A DNA stretch of 64,000 nucleotides, taken from positions 124,001 to 188,000 of the forward strand of contig JBBIGQ010000003.1 of assembly GCA_037447455.1 (NCBI GenBank), read 5' to 3'. The position numbers were made by a program, and so were the translations under genes. This stretch comes from BPGX01 sp037447455 (GTDB taxonomy: Bacteria > Bacteroidota > Bacteroidia > B-17B0 > Aurantibacillaceae). The notes under the pieces were generated by a model. The model saw only the letters and a program-made list of their open reading frames with translations, was not told the origin of the DNA and did no database searches. This document shows, piece by piece, positions 17,500-26,390 of the stretch (position 1 is the first letter of the stretch; each line of letters starts with the position of its first letter).

Positions 17500-18486
17500 T
17501 CAATTATTGTCAATAAATTTTTTAGCAGATCTCTTTAACCGGTCATTAATAGACCTGCCAAGACCTGTATCAGGTAGTAATTCACACAAAATGACAGAAG
17601 TGTTGGATTTATCGGCCAAATAAAGTGTTTCAAAAAGACGAGCGGCGGCTTCTACCAAATCGCCCTTGGGAGATAAGTTGAATACCAAAATGTTTTCGCT
17701 GTTGAAGTTGTAATGTTTATTGCCAAATAAAATAAGGGCTTTTGAAACAGATGAATATTCATTCAATAATTCTTCTAAATTACCAATAATTACGGGCTTT
17801 TTAGGAGCATAATGTTTTTCTAATTGACCGGAGGTAAGAATTTTATGAGAATTATTTTCACGGATGGATTGATTTTTTAAGATCACTCTGCCGATTACTT
17901 TTTCAATATCTTCCACACTTATTCCGCCAAGGCGATAAATGACAACCTTATTTTCTTCCATTCCAACAATAGTAGATTCAATGCCAACCTTGCATTTTCC
18001 ACCATCTAAAATGTAAGGAATTTTATTGCCTAATTGTTCTTCTACTTGCTGTGCTGTTGTAGGGCTAATGTATTGAAAGGGATTAGCACTGGGAGCGGCT
18101 AAGGGAAAATCAAGTAAATCCAAAAGTTGCAAAGTCATAGGGTGATGAGGTATTCTCACAGCAACTTTTGAACTTCCTGCGGTAACAAGGTCTGGAATGA
18201 TGGGCTTTTTATCTCCTAATATAGTAAGCGGACCGGGCGAAAAGTGTTGCATTAAATGTAGTAAGCGTTCATCAATATTCTGGGCGATATGATGAATGAA
18301 ATCAATGTTTTTTATATGAACAATTAAGGGATTGAAAGTGGGACGATTTTTAACTTCAAAAATTTTAGCCACGGCAATGGTATTCAAAGCATTGCCGGCA
18401 AGACCATACACCGTTTCAGTAGGAATGGCGACTAACTCATTTTGTTTTAATAATTCTGCTGCTTTGAAAATGTCTGTTCCGATCAT
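17500..18486 (-). CDS. Threonylcarbamoyl-AMP synthase (Sua5 type)
   Basis: 328 residues, so the long Sua5 form with a C-terminal Sua5 domain rather than the short TsaC. The YrdC domain has IPTETVYGLAGNA near 22, the KNRPTFNPLIVHI segment near 47-59, and SPGPLTIL and SSKVAVRIPHH further on. The C-terminal domain (about 215-325) starts after SGQLEKHYAPKKP. It makes threonylcarbamoyl-AMP from threonine, bicarbonate and ATP for the t6A37 modification of ANN-decoding tRNAs. It follows the CCA enzyme gene by 15 bases, giving a tRNA-maturation operon. Confidence 0.92.
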   Translation of the reverse strand: MIGTDIFKAAELLKQNELVAIPTETVYGLAGNALNTIAVAKIFEVKNRPTFNPLIVHIKNIDFIHHIAQNIDERLLHLMQHFSPGPLTILGDKKPIIPDLVTAGSSKVAVRIPHHPMTLQLLDLLDFPLAAPSANPFQYISPTTAQQVEEQLGNKIPYILDGGKCKVGIESTIVGMEENKVVIYRLGGISVEDIEKVIGRVILKNQSIRENNSHKILTSGQLEKHYAPKKPVIIGNLEELLNEYSSVSKALILFGNKHYNFNSENILVFNLSPKGDLVEAAARLFETLYLADKSNTSVILCELLPDTGLGRSINDRLKRSAKKFIDNN

Positions 18487-18501
18487 TGAGGAAGATATTA
18501 C

Positions 18502-19956
18502 TTAATGAATGGTTGATTTTTTTGAATTCATCAGTTTTTCAAGTTCGTCGGGATGCTGTTGTAATTTTTCATAAAGAGCTATTAAAAACTTTTTGGCTTC
18601 TTCATAATCGTTTTTTACTTGTCCTTCTAAAATGGCTTCTTTCAGGGTATCTTTCAGAATACCTACCATTTTGCCGGGTTTTAGTTGGAACATTTGAATA
18701 ATATCTTCGCCACGAATAGGCGGTTGAAAATTTCGGATGTGATCTTTTTCTTCAATTTCTTTCAATTTTTTTCTGACTAATTCAAAGTTGTGTAAATAAC
18801 GTTTTAATTTATTAGGATTTTTGGTGGTGATGTCCGCTTCACATACTATCATTAAATCTTCAATATCATCGCCGGCTTCAAAGAGCACACGACGAACAGC
18901 GCTGTCGGTTACTTCTGTTTTCGCTAATACAATAGGGCGCAAGTGCAATCGCACTAATTTTTGAACATATTTCATTTTTTCATTCAGAGGAAGTTTGAGT
19001 TTTTTAAAGATTCTTGGAATCATTCTGGCGCCAATTTCATCGTGTCCGTGAAAGGTAAAGCCCTTGCCTTCTTCAAATTTTTTGGTTTGAGGTTTTGCAA
19101 TATCGTGTAACAGAGCCGCCCACCTTAGCCAAAGATTATTGGACATTTTGCTGACATTGTCTAATACTTGTAGGGTATGAATAAAATTATCTTTGTGAGA
19201 TAAATTATTAGTTGTTTCAGTACCTTTGAGCTTGCAGAGTTCAGGAAAAATAATTTCTAATAATCCGCTTTCGTCTAGTAAATAAAATCCTGTGGACGGT
19301 TTATCGGTTAAAAGAATTTTGTTGAGTTCTTCTGCAATTCTTTCCTGAGATACAATTGTAATGCGATTTTTTTGTTCTTTAATAGCTTGAAAGGTGTAAG
19401 ATTCAATAGTAAATTGCAGACGTGTGGCAAAGCGAATGGCCCGCATCATTCGCAGCGGATCATCACCAAACGTAATAGAGGGATCAAGAGGGGTGCGGAT
19501 AATTTTGTTTTTTAAATCTTGCATTCCGTTGAAGGGAGCTACAAATTTTCCGAGGTTTTTGGTATCTAAGCCGATAGCCATTGCGTTGATGGTAAAGTCC
19601 CTTCGTTTTTGGTCATCTTCTAATGTGCCTGATTCTACAAGCGGTTTGCGGGAATATGGACGATAAGATTCTTTTCGGGCATTGACCAATTCTATTGTAT
19701 AGTTTTTAAAAGATATATGGGCTGTTCCAAAATTTTTGAAAACACTTAATTTGGCTTCTTCACTTAATTTCTGGCACAAATTTTCTGCGACTTGCAGAGC
19801 ATCGTGTGTGCAAACGATGTCAATTTCATCACCGATTTTATTAAACAGAAATAAATCCCTGACAAAGCCGCCTATAACAAATGCTTCAGTATTTGTTTCA
19901 TTTATTGATTTTTGAATTGTTTGAAAGATGGGAGTGTTAAGAAAATCAAATTGCAT
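18502..19956 (-). CDS. CCA-adding enzyme / polynucleotide adenylyltransferase with HD domain
   Basis: 484 residues, class II nucleotidyltransferase. The N-terminal head has the GGFVRDLFL helix (29-37) followed by GDEIDIV, where the usual DxD metal pair reads Glu44-x-Asp46. The RRDFTINAMAIG segment and the DPLRMMRAIRFATRLQF neck follow. The C-terminal HD domain has the metal motif LLHDIAKPQTKKF. It repairs or adds the 3' CCA of tRNAs. The tRNA-Gln gene in this window does not encode CCA, so the activity is needed. Poly(A) polymerase activity cannot be excluded from sequence. A TATATTTG -7 box lies at 19976-19983 on the same strand. Confidence 0.9.
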   Translation of the reverse strand: MQFDFLNTPIFQTIQKSINETNTEAFVIGGFVRDLFLFNKIGDEIDIVCTHDALQVAENLCQKLSEEAKLSVFKNFGTAHISFKNYTIELVNARKESYRPYSRKPLVESGTLEDDQKRRDFTINAMAIGLDTKNLGKFVAPFNGMQDLKNKIIRTPLDPSITFGDDPLRMMRAIRFATRLQFTIESYTFQAIKEQKNRITIVSQERIAEELNKILLTDKPSTGFYLLDESGLLEIIFPELCKLKGTETTNNLSHKDNFIHTLQVLDNVSKMSNNLWLRWAALLHDIAKPQTKKFEEGKGFTFHGHDEIGARMIPRIFKKLKLPLNEKMKYVQKLVRLHLRPIVLAKTEVTDSAVRRVLFEAGDDIEDLMIVCEADITTKNPNKLKRYLHNFELVRKKLKEIEEKDHIRNFQPPIRGEDIIQMFQLKPGKMVGILKDTLKEAILEGQVKNDYEEAKKFLIALYEKLQQHPDELEKLMNSKKSTIH

Positions 19957-19975
19957 TTTGCGGATATTAAAGCCG

Positions 19976-19983
19976 CAAATATA
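19976..19983 (-). promoter_or_regulatory. Bacteroidota -7 box for the CCA enzyme operon
   Basis: Reverse-strand TATATTTG matches TAnnTTTG and ends 19 bases before the ATG at 19956. No clear -33 element was found. Confidence 0.5.
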
Positions 19984-20039
19984 GTAAATGTATGAGCGGT
20001 ATTTATTTCTGTATTTTTACACGCTGAATAAATATATTG

Positions 20040-20969
20040 ATGTCCAAGTCAATCTGGAAAATAATTGTCATAGTATTGGGAATAGCAGCATTGAGTGTTT
20101 TAATTCATCGCTTATACACTGCATTTTCATTGCGTCAGATTCGTGAGATGTATAAAATGATTGTTCAACCACAATCGTTGGGATATTTTTTTCTTACGAT
20201 TATTTTGATGCCTGCTAATTGGATGATAGAGTGCTGGAAGTGGTATAAAGTGAGCAATGTGGTTGAAAAAAATAATTTTGTAAATGCTGTAAAATCGTTG
20301 CTGGTTGGTATGGCATACGGGCATTTATTGCCGGGCAGAAGCAGTGAGTTTTTGGGTAAAGTGCTATTTTATTCTGAAAAAAATAAATCCAATATCATTG
20401 TGTTGCACTTTGTCAATGCGGCATTTCAAATGTATGTAACGATTGTAGTAGGGTTGTTTTTTTTATTGGTATATTATGCTTCTAATTTGTTTTCTGATTC
20501 ACATTTTCAAATCATTGTATTAGCTGCAATTGTATTAATGTTTATAGTGAGCAGTCTTGTTTTTTATAGCAATAAGTTGAATGTTCTAAAAAGGTATTTT
20601 AGTCAATTAGATTTTAATATAGAAAAGTCATTAAAGATTGAACTTTTGTTATTATCTTTTATACGATACTTTGTTTTTGTTTTGCAATTTTTTTTGGTCT
20701 TTAAGATATTTATATTAGAATTAGAATTAAATGTTGAATTTATGGCGAGAATATCTTTATATTTTTTAGTAACATCGGTTATTCCAATGGTAAGCATTAT
20801 AGAGGTAGCAGTGCGTTCATTGATTGGTATTTATATTTTTCAGAAATGGGGAATGAATGATTTGCAAATTACTACAATTGTATCTATTATTTGGTTGATA
20901 AATCTTGTGATACCGAGTATAGCAGGGTTTGTAATTGGTAGTTTTCACATCAAGCGGTTGAATTCATGA
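20040..20969 (+). CDS. LPG-synthase/flippase-like multi-pass membrane protein (UPF0104 type)
   Basis: 309 residues from the ATG at 20040 (a TTG three bases earlier is in frame). There are about eight hydrophobic segments and no soluble synthase domain, so it is the short membrane-only form related to the N-terminal flippase half of MprF and to YbhN/AglD proteins. The conserved cytoplasmic-side motif is visible as HLLPGRSSEFLGKVLF near residue 98, where the family usually has PxRxGE. A role in moving a lipid or a lipid-linked sugar is likely. It overlaps the GT2 gene by four bases (ATGA), which suggests the two act on the same glycolipid. Confidence 0.75.
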   Translation: MSKSIWKIIVIVLGIAALSVLIHRLYTAFSLRQIREMYKMIVQPQSLGYFFLTIILMPANWMIECWKWYKVSNVVEKNNFVNAVKSLLVGMAYGHLLPGRSSEFLGKVLFYSEKNKSNIIVLHFVNAAFQMYVTIVVGLFFLLVYYASNLFSDSHFQIIVLAAIVLMFIVSSLVFYSNKLNVLKRYFSQLDFNIEKSLKIELLLLSFIRYFVFVLQFFLVFKIFILELELNVEFMARISLYFLVTSVIPMVSIIEVAVRSLIGIYIFQKWGMNDLQITTIVSIIWLINLVIPSIAGFVIGSFHIKRLNS

Positions 20970-22084
20970 TATTAATTTTTTTTATATCAATTAGTATTTA
21001 TGTTGTGTTTTGGTTAGTAATGGAATATTATTTTCATAAAGATGAAAATGAAAGTAAAAAAATAGGGGAAAATCTGAATACAAAGTGTAGTATCATTATT
21101 TGTGCTTACAATGAAGAGAAGAATATTCAAAAATGTTTAAGGAGTATCTTGGAACAAGAGTTTGATAAAAATAATGTTGAGATTATTGTAGTAGATGATG
21201 GCTCGTCGGACAATACTTTTGAATATGCAAAGAATGTTTTAGAAGCAAGTGGATGTCAGTTTCAAATTATTTGTAATGAAAAAAATATCGGTAAAAAAAG
21301 AAGTATTGAACATGCTGTAAATGCGAGTGATAAAGAGAGTGAGTGGATTGTTTTAAGAGATGCGGATACTTATACAAAAAATTTCAATTGGTTAAAAACT
21401 CTGATAAATTGTGAAGTAGAAGGAGTTGATTTGATAATTGCGCCGGTAATTTTTACTGCTGATAGATTTAATTTTTTAAGTTGGTTTCAATTCTTTGAGA
21501 ATTTAGCATTGATGCACTTAACGTATTCAAGTTGGAAAATGCAACACCCGATTTTGTGCAATGCTGCTAATATGGCATTTAAGAAACGAGCATTTTTAGA
21601 ATTACAACCTTATAAAGATAACTACAACATTTTAAGTGGCGATGATATTTTTTTGTTGCAAAAATTTTTTAAGGCCCGTAAAAATATCAAAGCAGTATTT
21701 AAATCGGAAAGTACCGTTTATACAGAAATTCCGGAATCCTGGAAGCAAATGCTGGTACAAAAATACCGATGGGTCTCAAAAGCAAGTGCTGTTTCCAATA
21801 TTTTTAATTTGTTTTCAGCTTTTTTAATGGCTACCACTAACCTGCTGTTGTTTTTTTTATTTTTTTATTCTTTTTTTTATTTTGCATTTGCGTTAACCTT
21901 AAAAATAATTGTAGATTTAAAAGTGCTTTATTCCGTTCAAAAAAAACTCCAGCTAACGGCTATCAATAGCATTAAATTTTTGATTGCAGAAGTAGTGTAT
22001 ATTCCTTATGTTTGTGCTTTAATTTTCTATTATCTTTACAGAACATTAAAAAATGACAGAAGAACTTTTACAAAAAAAAACTAA
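20966..22084 (+). CDS. Membrane-bound family 2 glycosyltransferase
   Basis: 372 residues. One N-terminal membrane segment (about 2-20), then a GT-A fold with IIICAYNEEKNI, VVDDGSSDNTF (the nucleotide site), LRDADTYT (the DxD-like metal site), SGDDIFLL and the acceptor-site motif QKYRW. Two or more hydrophobic segments follow at the C-terminus (about 280-365). The QxxRW motif is typical of processive or lipid-acceptor GT2 enzymes. The sugar and acceptor are unknown. The start overlaps the flippase-like gene, and the end overlaps the permease gene by 32 bases. Confidence 0.85.
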   Translation: MILIFFISISIYVVFWLVMEYYFHKDENESKKIGENLNTKCSIIICAYNEEKNIQKCLRSILEQEFDKNNVEIIVVDDGSSDNTFEYAKNVLEASGCQFQIICNEKNIGKKRSIEHAVNASDKESEWIVLRDADTYTKNFNWLKTLINCEVEGVDLIIAPVIFTADRFNFLSWFQFFENLALMHLTYSSWKMQHPILCNAANMAFKKRAFLELQPYKDNYNILSGDDIFLLQKFFKARKNIKAVFKSESTVYTEIPESWKQMLVQKYRWVSKASAVSNIFNLFSAFLMATTNLLLFFLFFYSFFYFAFALTLKIIVDLKVLYSVQKKLQLTAINSIKFLIAEVVYIPYVCALIFYYLYRTLKNDRRTFTKKN

Positions 22085-23375
22085 ATTGCGTAATAACAAA
22101 AACAAAAAACTTTTTTCAATCTTGAAAAAACAAAGTAACACGGAGAAAAAATTTCTATTATTAGGAGAGAAAGAGTGGAAAAAATTCAGGAAAAACCCTT
22201 TGTCCATAATCGGATTATTTATTATAATTTTATCAACCGTAATAGCTGTTTTAGGTTATCTCATTACACCGGATTCTACCCCTTTTGCAAATGATCAAAA
22301 GCCGGAACTGCACACCAAACCGCCCGGTTTTACTGTTCCTATGCTTAAAGTGAAGAAAAATGACTTTGTGAATAGTGGAAATATCTTAAAAACAATGTTT
22401 TTGGGTAAAGTATTGGATTACACAGCATATCCTATATACTATTACTTTTTTCACGGGCAATATGTTACTATTGAAGGATACACCGGAAGTACGCCCAACA
22501 GAGGTATAAAAGTATCGTTTAACATAGCCGATGTGTTGTATCCCATTGATACCAAATTGCCTATTAAATTTGATGAAGAAAACGGCTTGTTGACCTTTTA
22601 TACAGTAGATGGTGTGAAAGTACAAGAAAGTATTTTTTCATTAAGGAAAAAAGTGCAGGAAGAAGCAATTATAAGCAGAACGTATTGGTTGGGTACAGAT
22701 GTGGCAGGGCGGGATATGTTGAGCCGTTTATTAATCGGCACAAGAATTTCTTTGAGTGTTGGTTTTGTTTCTGTGATTATATCTGTTTTTATCGGTATTT
22801 TGTTAGGAGCAGTAGCCGGCTATTTCAGGGGAAAAACGGATGATATTATTATGTGGGTTATTAATGTAGTATGGTCAATACCCACATTGTTATTGGTAAT
22901 AGCGATTACATTAGTTCTTGGAAAGGGAATTGTGCAAGTATTTATAGCCGTTGGCTTGACAATGTGGGTGGATGTAGCTAGGGTAGTAAGAGGTCAGGTA
23001 CTTTCGTTGAGAGAAAAAGAATTTATTGAAGCATCCCGTGCATTAGGGTATACCAACAGACGCATTATCATCCGCCATATTTTGCCTAATATTATTGGGC
23101 CTGTTATTGTGATAGCGGCTTCCAATTTTGCTACCGCTATATTGACGGAAGCGGGATTAAGTTTTTTAGGCATTGGCGCACAGCCGCCTACGCCATCGTG
23201 GGGCGAGATGATCAATACCCATCGTGGCTATGTATTGGTAGATAAGGCCTATCTCGCTTTTATTCCCGGGCTGGCTATTATGATTTTGGTATTTGCATTT
23301 ATGTTGGTTGGCAATGGATTAAGAGATGCTATGGACTCCCGATTAAGCGATGAAACGCCCCCTATTATGCAATAA
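22053..23375 (+). CDS. ABC transporter permease, DppC/OppC type
   Basis: 440 residues, longer than the usual ~300 of OppC because of a ~130-residue extracytoplasmic insert between TM1 (about 53-73) and TM2. The rest has the standard permease core, with TYWLGTDVAGRDMLSRLLIGTR-like start and the EAA loop around EFIEASRALGY that contacts the ATPase. The family imports peptides or nickel, or exports other substrates. No OppA, OppB or ATPase gene is adjacent, so its partners must be elsewhere. There is no other in-frame ATG nearby, so the 32-base overlap with the GT2 gene seems real. Confidence 0.85.
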   Translation: MTEELLQKKTKLRNNKNKKLFSILKKQSNTEKKFLLLGEKEWKKFRKNPLSIIGLFIIILSTVIAVLGYLITPDSTPFANDQKPELHTKPPGFTVPMLKVKKNDFVNSGNILKTMFLGKVLDYTAYPIYYYFFHGQYVTIEGYTGSTPNRGIKVSFNIADVLYPIDTKLPIKFDEENGLLTFYTVDGVKVQESIFSLRKKVQEEAIISRTYWLGTDVAGRDMLSRLLIGTRISLSVGFVSVIISVFIGILLGAVAGYFRGKTDDIIMWVINVVWSIPTLLLVIAITLVLGKGIVQVFIAVGLTMWVDVARVVRGQVLSLREKEFIEASRALGYTNRRIIIRHILPNIIGPVIVIAASNFATAILTEAGLSFLGIGAQPPTPSWGEMINTHRGYVLVDKAYLAFIPGLAIMILVFAFMLVGNGLRDAMDSRLSDETPPIMQ

Positions 23376-23387
23376 TTTTTCAAGAGT

Positions 23388-24065
23388 ATGAAATCTGATT
23401 TTACCATAACAGAAGAAAATTACATTAAAGCCATTTACATATTATCTTATGAGATAAGATATAACATCAAAGTGGGTACCAAAGACATTGCTACGATTTT
23501 GAAAGTGCAGCCGGCTACCGTTACGGACATGTTGAAAAAACTGAAAAAGAAAAAAATGATCCATTACAAAAAATATGCTCAAATTCAATTAACCAATACA
23601 GGGATATTATATGCCAAACAATTGCTTCGAAAACATCGTTTGTGGGAAACATTTTTGTATGATAAATTACACTTCAACTGGGATGAAATTCATGAAATAG
23701 CAGAACAGTTAGAACATGTTCAATCCGATGAACTCATTGAGCGCTTGGAAAAATTCTTACAATATCCCCAATACGATCCGCATGGAGAACCTATTCCTGA
23801 CGCGTTTGGCAAAATTCCCAGTTTGCCGGATACTTTACTTATCAATATTAAACCCCAAAAGTGGTACACTGTAGTTGCTTTAAAAAATACAAGACCGGAA
23901 TTTTTAAAGTACTTACAACAAATTTCAATTCAAATTGGCACCAAAATAAAATTTGTAGAAAAAATTCTTTATGATAATTCCTTGAAAATAATGTTTTCAA
24001 ATAATAAACAAGTAATTATTTCCGGAAAAATCGCGGAAAATATATTAGTTACTGAAATGAAATAA
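23388..24065 (+). CDS. DtxR/MntR family metal-dependent regulator
   Basis: 225 residues with the three-part layout of long DtxR proteins. The N-terminal winged helix (about 5-65) has TKDIATILKVQPATVTDMLKKL as recognition region. The dimerisation and metal domain (about 70-140) has HRLWETFLYDKL, EIAEQLEHVQSDEL and DPHGEPIPD, with the family's His, Glu and Asp ligands. A C-terminal FeoA/SH3-like part follows (about 150-225). It would repress iron or manganese transport genes when metal is plentiful. It lies 12 bases after the permease gene, so it may be co-transcribed. Confidence 0.9.
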   Translation: MKSDFTITEENYIKAIYILSYEIRYNIKVGTKDIATILKVQPATVTDMLKKLKKKKMIHYKKYAQIQLTNTGILYAKQLLRKHRLWETFLYDKLHFNWDEIHEIAEQLEHVQSDELIERLEKFLQYPQYDPHGEPIPDAFGKIPSLPDTLLINIKPQKWYTVVALKNTRPEFLKYLQQISIQIGTKIKFVEKILYDNSLKIMFSNNKQVIISGKIAENILVTEMK

Positions 24066-24081
24066 ACATTAATCAGAAATT

Positions 24082-25506
24082 ATGCGAGATAATGACGATG
24101 ACTTTTTTGATTTTGAAGAGGAGGACAATGAATTTGATGAATTGGTTTTAAAGTTTGAGAAATATATAAATGAAGGGGAAGCTGCATTTTTCGACTCACA
24201 AGATATATTAGATTTGATTGATTATTATATGGGATGGATGGATAAAGAAATGGCTCATAAAGCCCTTGAAGTAGGGTTGCAATATTATCCCGATTCATCT
24301 GAGTTGTTATTAAAGAAAGCCGAATTATTAGCACAACAAAGCTACACATTAGAAGCATTAAAATTACTTACTCAACTTGAGCTACAATTAAAACATGAAC
24401 CTGATTTTTATTTAACAAGAGGCGACATTTATTCTCAAATGGGCTTATCAGAACAAGCCATTACTGAATATAAAAAATTACTGGAAATAGATTATCCGAA
24501 TAAAGAATTTGTTTATAGCATTATAGGAACAGAATACATGATGCAGGATAAATTTGAAGAGGCCGTCTATTATCTGAAAAAGACCATTGAGTATAATGCC
24601 GATAATGCTGCTGTGCTTTACAAGATATATTTTTGTTATAGTGAAATACATAAGTTGAATGTATGCATAGAATATCTTAAAAAAATTCTTGATGAACATC
24701 CGTTTAATTCTGATGCATGGCTCTATCTAGCTTTTTGTTATTATGATATAAAAGATTATGAAAATGCACTTGAAAGTATCCATTTTGCGCATGCTATCAA
24801 TCAGAATGATTTACTGATTATATTAAAAAAAGCAGATATATTGAAAGCACTGCAACGCTATGATGACGCTATTGAGATTCTTAAAGAAGCATTTAATCAA
24901 AATCCACAAAACCCATACATGTCTACTGTTTTGGGCGAAACTTTATTAGAAGTGTCTGATTTTGAAAGGGCTATTTATTATTTTCATAAATCATTACATG
25001 CCAATTCAAAAGACAGTAGAGCATGGTTAGGTCTTGGAGAATGTTATGCACGAATTTCTCAAGATAGCGAATCCATATCCTGTGTTCAACAAGCGATTAT
25101 TAACTCACAGAATGATCCTTCTGTATTATTCAGGGCTTCTAAAATTTTTATTTTATTAGAATTACATGAAGAAGCATTAGGATTGCTTAAAGAAATCTAT
25201 AGCAAAGGGTTTGATAAAACAGAAGTCATCGTTTACTTAAGTATTGCTCTGGAAAAAACAGGGTACGTTACAGAAGCAGTAGATATACTTACAGATCAGA
25301 TATACAATCAACAAAATAATGCCATTGAATTACAATATTGTCTGGCCGGAATTCTGCTGCTTTATCAATATCGTCAGGAAGGGCTGTCCACCCTGGAAAA
25401 AGCACTGCAACTTGATCCAGCAAAATACGAACTTATTTATGAATTCAGTGTGTTTTTTGAAGAGGATATTGAAATACAACATCTCATTCAATGGTATATA
25501 ACATAA
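24082..25506 (+). CDS. Tetratricopeptide repeat protein
   Basis: 474 residues. A very acidic N-terminus (DNDDDFFDFEEEDNEFDE) is followed by about ten TPR units from residue 70 to 460, for example EALKLLTQLELQLKHEPDFY, QAITEYKKLLEIDYPN and AIYYFHKSLHANSKDSRAW. There is no signal peptide or membrane segment, so it is cytosolic. TPR arrays mediate protein-protein contact and the partner is not evident. It is common and conserved in Bacteroidota. It lies between the DtxR regulator and phosphosulfolactate synthase genes with gaps of 16 and 13 bases, in one transcription unit. Confidence 0.85.
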   Translation: MRDNDDDFFDFEEEDNEFDELVLKFEKYINEGEAAFFDSQDILDLIDYYMGWMDKEMAHKALEVGLQYYPDSSELLLKKAELLAQQSYTLEALKLLTQLELQLKHEPDFYLTRGDIYSQMGLSEQAITEYKKLLEIDYPNKEFVYSIIGTEYMMQDKFEEAVYYLKKTIEYNADNAAVLYKIYFCYSEIHKLNVCIEYLKKILDEHPFNSDAWLYLAFCYYDIKDYENALESIHFAHAINQNDLLIILKKADILKALQRYDDAIEILKEAFNQNPQNPYMSTVLGETLLEVSDFERAIYYFHKSLHANSKDSRAWLGLGECYARISQDSESISCVQQAIINSQNDPSVLFRASKIFILLELHEEALGLLKEIYSKGFDKTEVIVYLSIALEKTGYVTEAVDILTDQIYNQQNNAIELQYCLAGILLLYQYRQEGLSTLEKALQLDPAKYELIYEFSVFFEEDIEIQHLIQWYIT

Positions 25507-25519
25507 AAAAATAGATAGT

Positions 25520-26338
25520 ATGAAACCTACTTCATCTGTAGTAAAAAATCAGACACTTTATCCTTTGCCGGAAAGGTCTGACAAACCAAGAACAAATGGT
25601 CTGACCATGGTGATTGACAAAGGTCTGGGCCTGCACGCGGCAGAAGATCTTGTTACTACGGCAGAACACATTATTGATTTTGTAAAAATAGGATTTGGAA
25701 CTTCCATCGTTACTAAGAACCTGAAAGATAAAATTAAAATTTATCAGGAAGCAGGTATTGATGTGTATCTTGGAGGTACATTGTTAGAGGCCTTTTTGAT
25801 ACGAAATCAGTTAAAAGAGTATTTAAAGTTTATAGATGAATTAAACATACACTGCATAGAAGTGTCGGATGGCAGCATTATAATTCCTCACGATGAAAAA
25901 TGCGAATTAATTCAGTATCTGTCTAAAAATTACAAAGTGCTATCAGAAGTTGGCTCAAAGGAAGAAGGTATTATTATTCATCCGAACCGGTGGATTAAAA
26001 TGATGAAAGCAGAATTACAAGCAGGATCCTTTAAAGTTATTGCAGAAGCCCGTGAAAGCGGAACAGTAGGAATTTTTCACAAAAACGGTGCTGCCCATGT
26101 ATTGCTTATTGATAAAATCAAAGCTAATGTGGATATAAATAATATCATTTGGGAAACCCCGCAAAAAAATCAACAGGTATATTTTATCAAACATTTTGGA
26201 AGCAATGTAAATTTGGGGAACATACCGACTACAGATATTATTGCTTTGGAGTGTTTAAGATTAGGTTTAAGAGGCGATACTTTTTTCTCATTTCTTTCAG
26301 ACAACAAAAAAGAAATTAGTTTAAAAATCCCTAAATAA
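25520..26338 (+). CDS. Phosphosulfolactate synthase (ComA family)
   Basis: 272 residues, TIM-barrel lyase family named for ComA of methanogen coenzyme M biosynthesis, which adds sulfite to phosphoenolpyruvate to give phosphosulfolactate. Visible family segments are DKGLGLHAAEDL, FVKIGFGTS, GIDVYLGGTLLEAF, CIEVSDGSI, LSEVGSKEE and VIAEARESGTVGIF, in that order. Coenzyme M is not expected here. In Bacteroidota the enzyme is better explained by sulfonate synthesis, for example as a source of the sulfonate head group of capnine-type sulfonolipids, though this link is inference. It is the last gene of the forward cluster before a new promoter. Confidence 0.85.
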   Translation: MKPTSSVVKNQTLYPLPERSDKPRTNGLTMVIDKGLGLHAAEDLVTTAEHIIDFVKIGFGTSIVTKNLKDKIKIYQEAGIDVYLGGTLLEAFLIRNQLKEYLKFIDELNIHCIEVSDGSIIIPHDEKCELIQYLSKNYKVLSEVGSKEEGIIIHPNRWIKMMKAELQAGSFKVIAEARESGTVGIFHKNGAAHVLLIDKIKANVDINNIIWETPQKNQQVYFIKHFGSNVNLGNIPTTDIIALECLRLGLRGDTFFSFLSDNKKEISLKIPK

Positions 26339-26362
26339 AAAAGAATAGTTCTTCTATTTAAT

Positions 26363-26370
26363 TATCTTTG
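26363..26370 (+). promoter_or_regulatory. Bacteroidota -7 box for the TMTC-like gene
   Basis: TATCTTTG matches TAnnTTTG and lies 20 bases before the ATG at 26391, in the only sizeable gap of this cluster. No TTG was found at the -33 distance. Confidence 0.5.
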
Positions 26371-26390
26371 CAAAACAAATTCTAAAAAAT

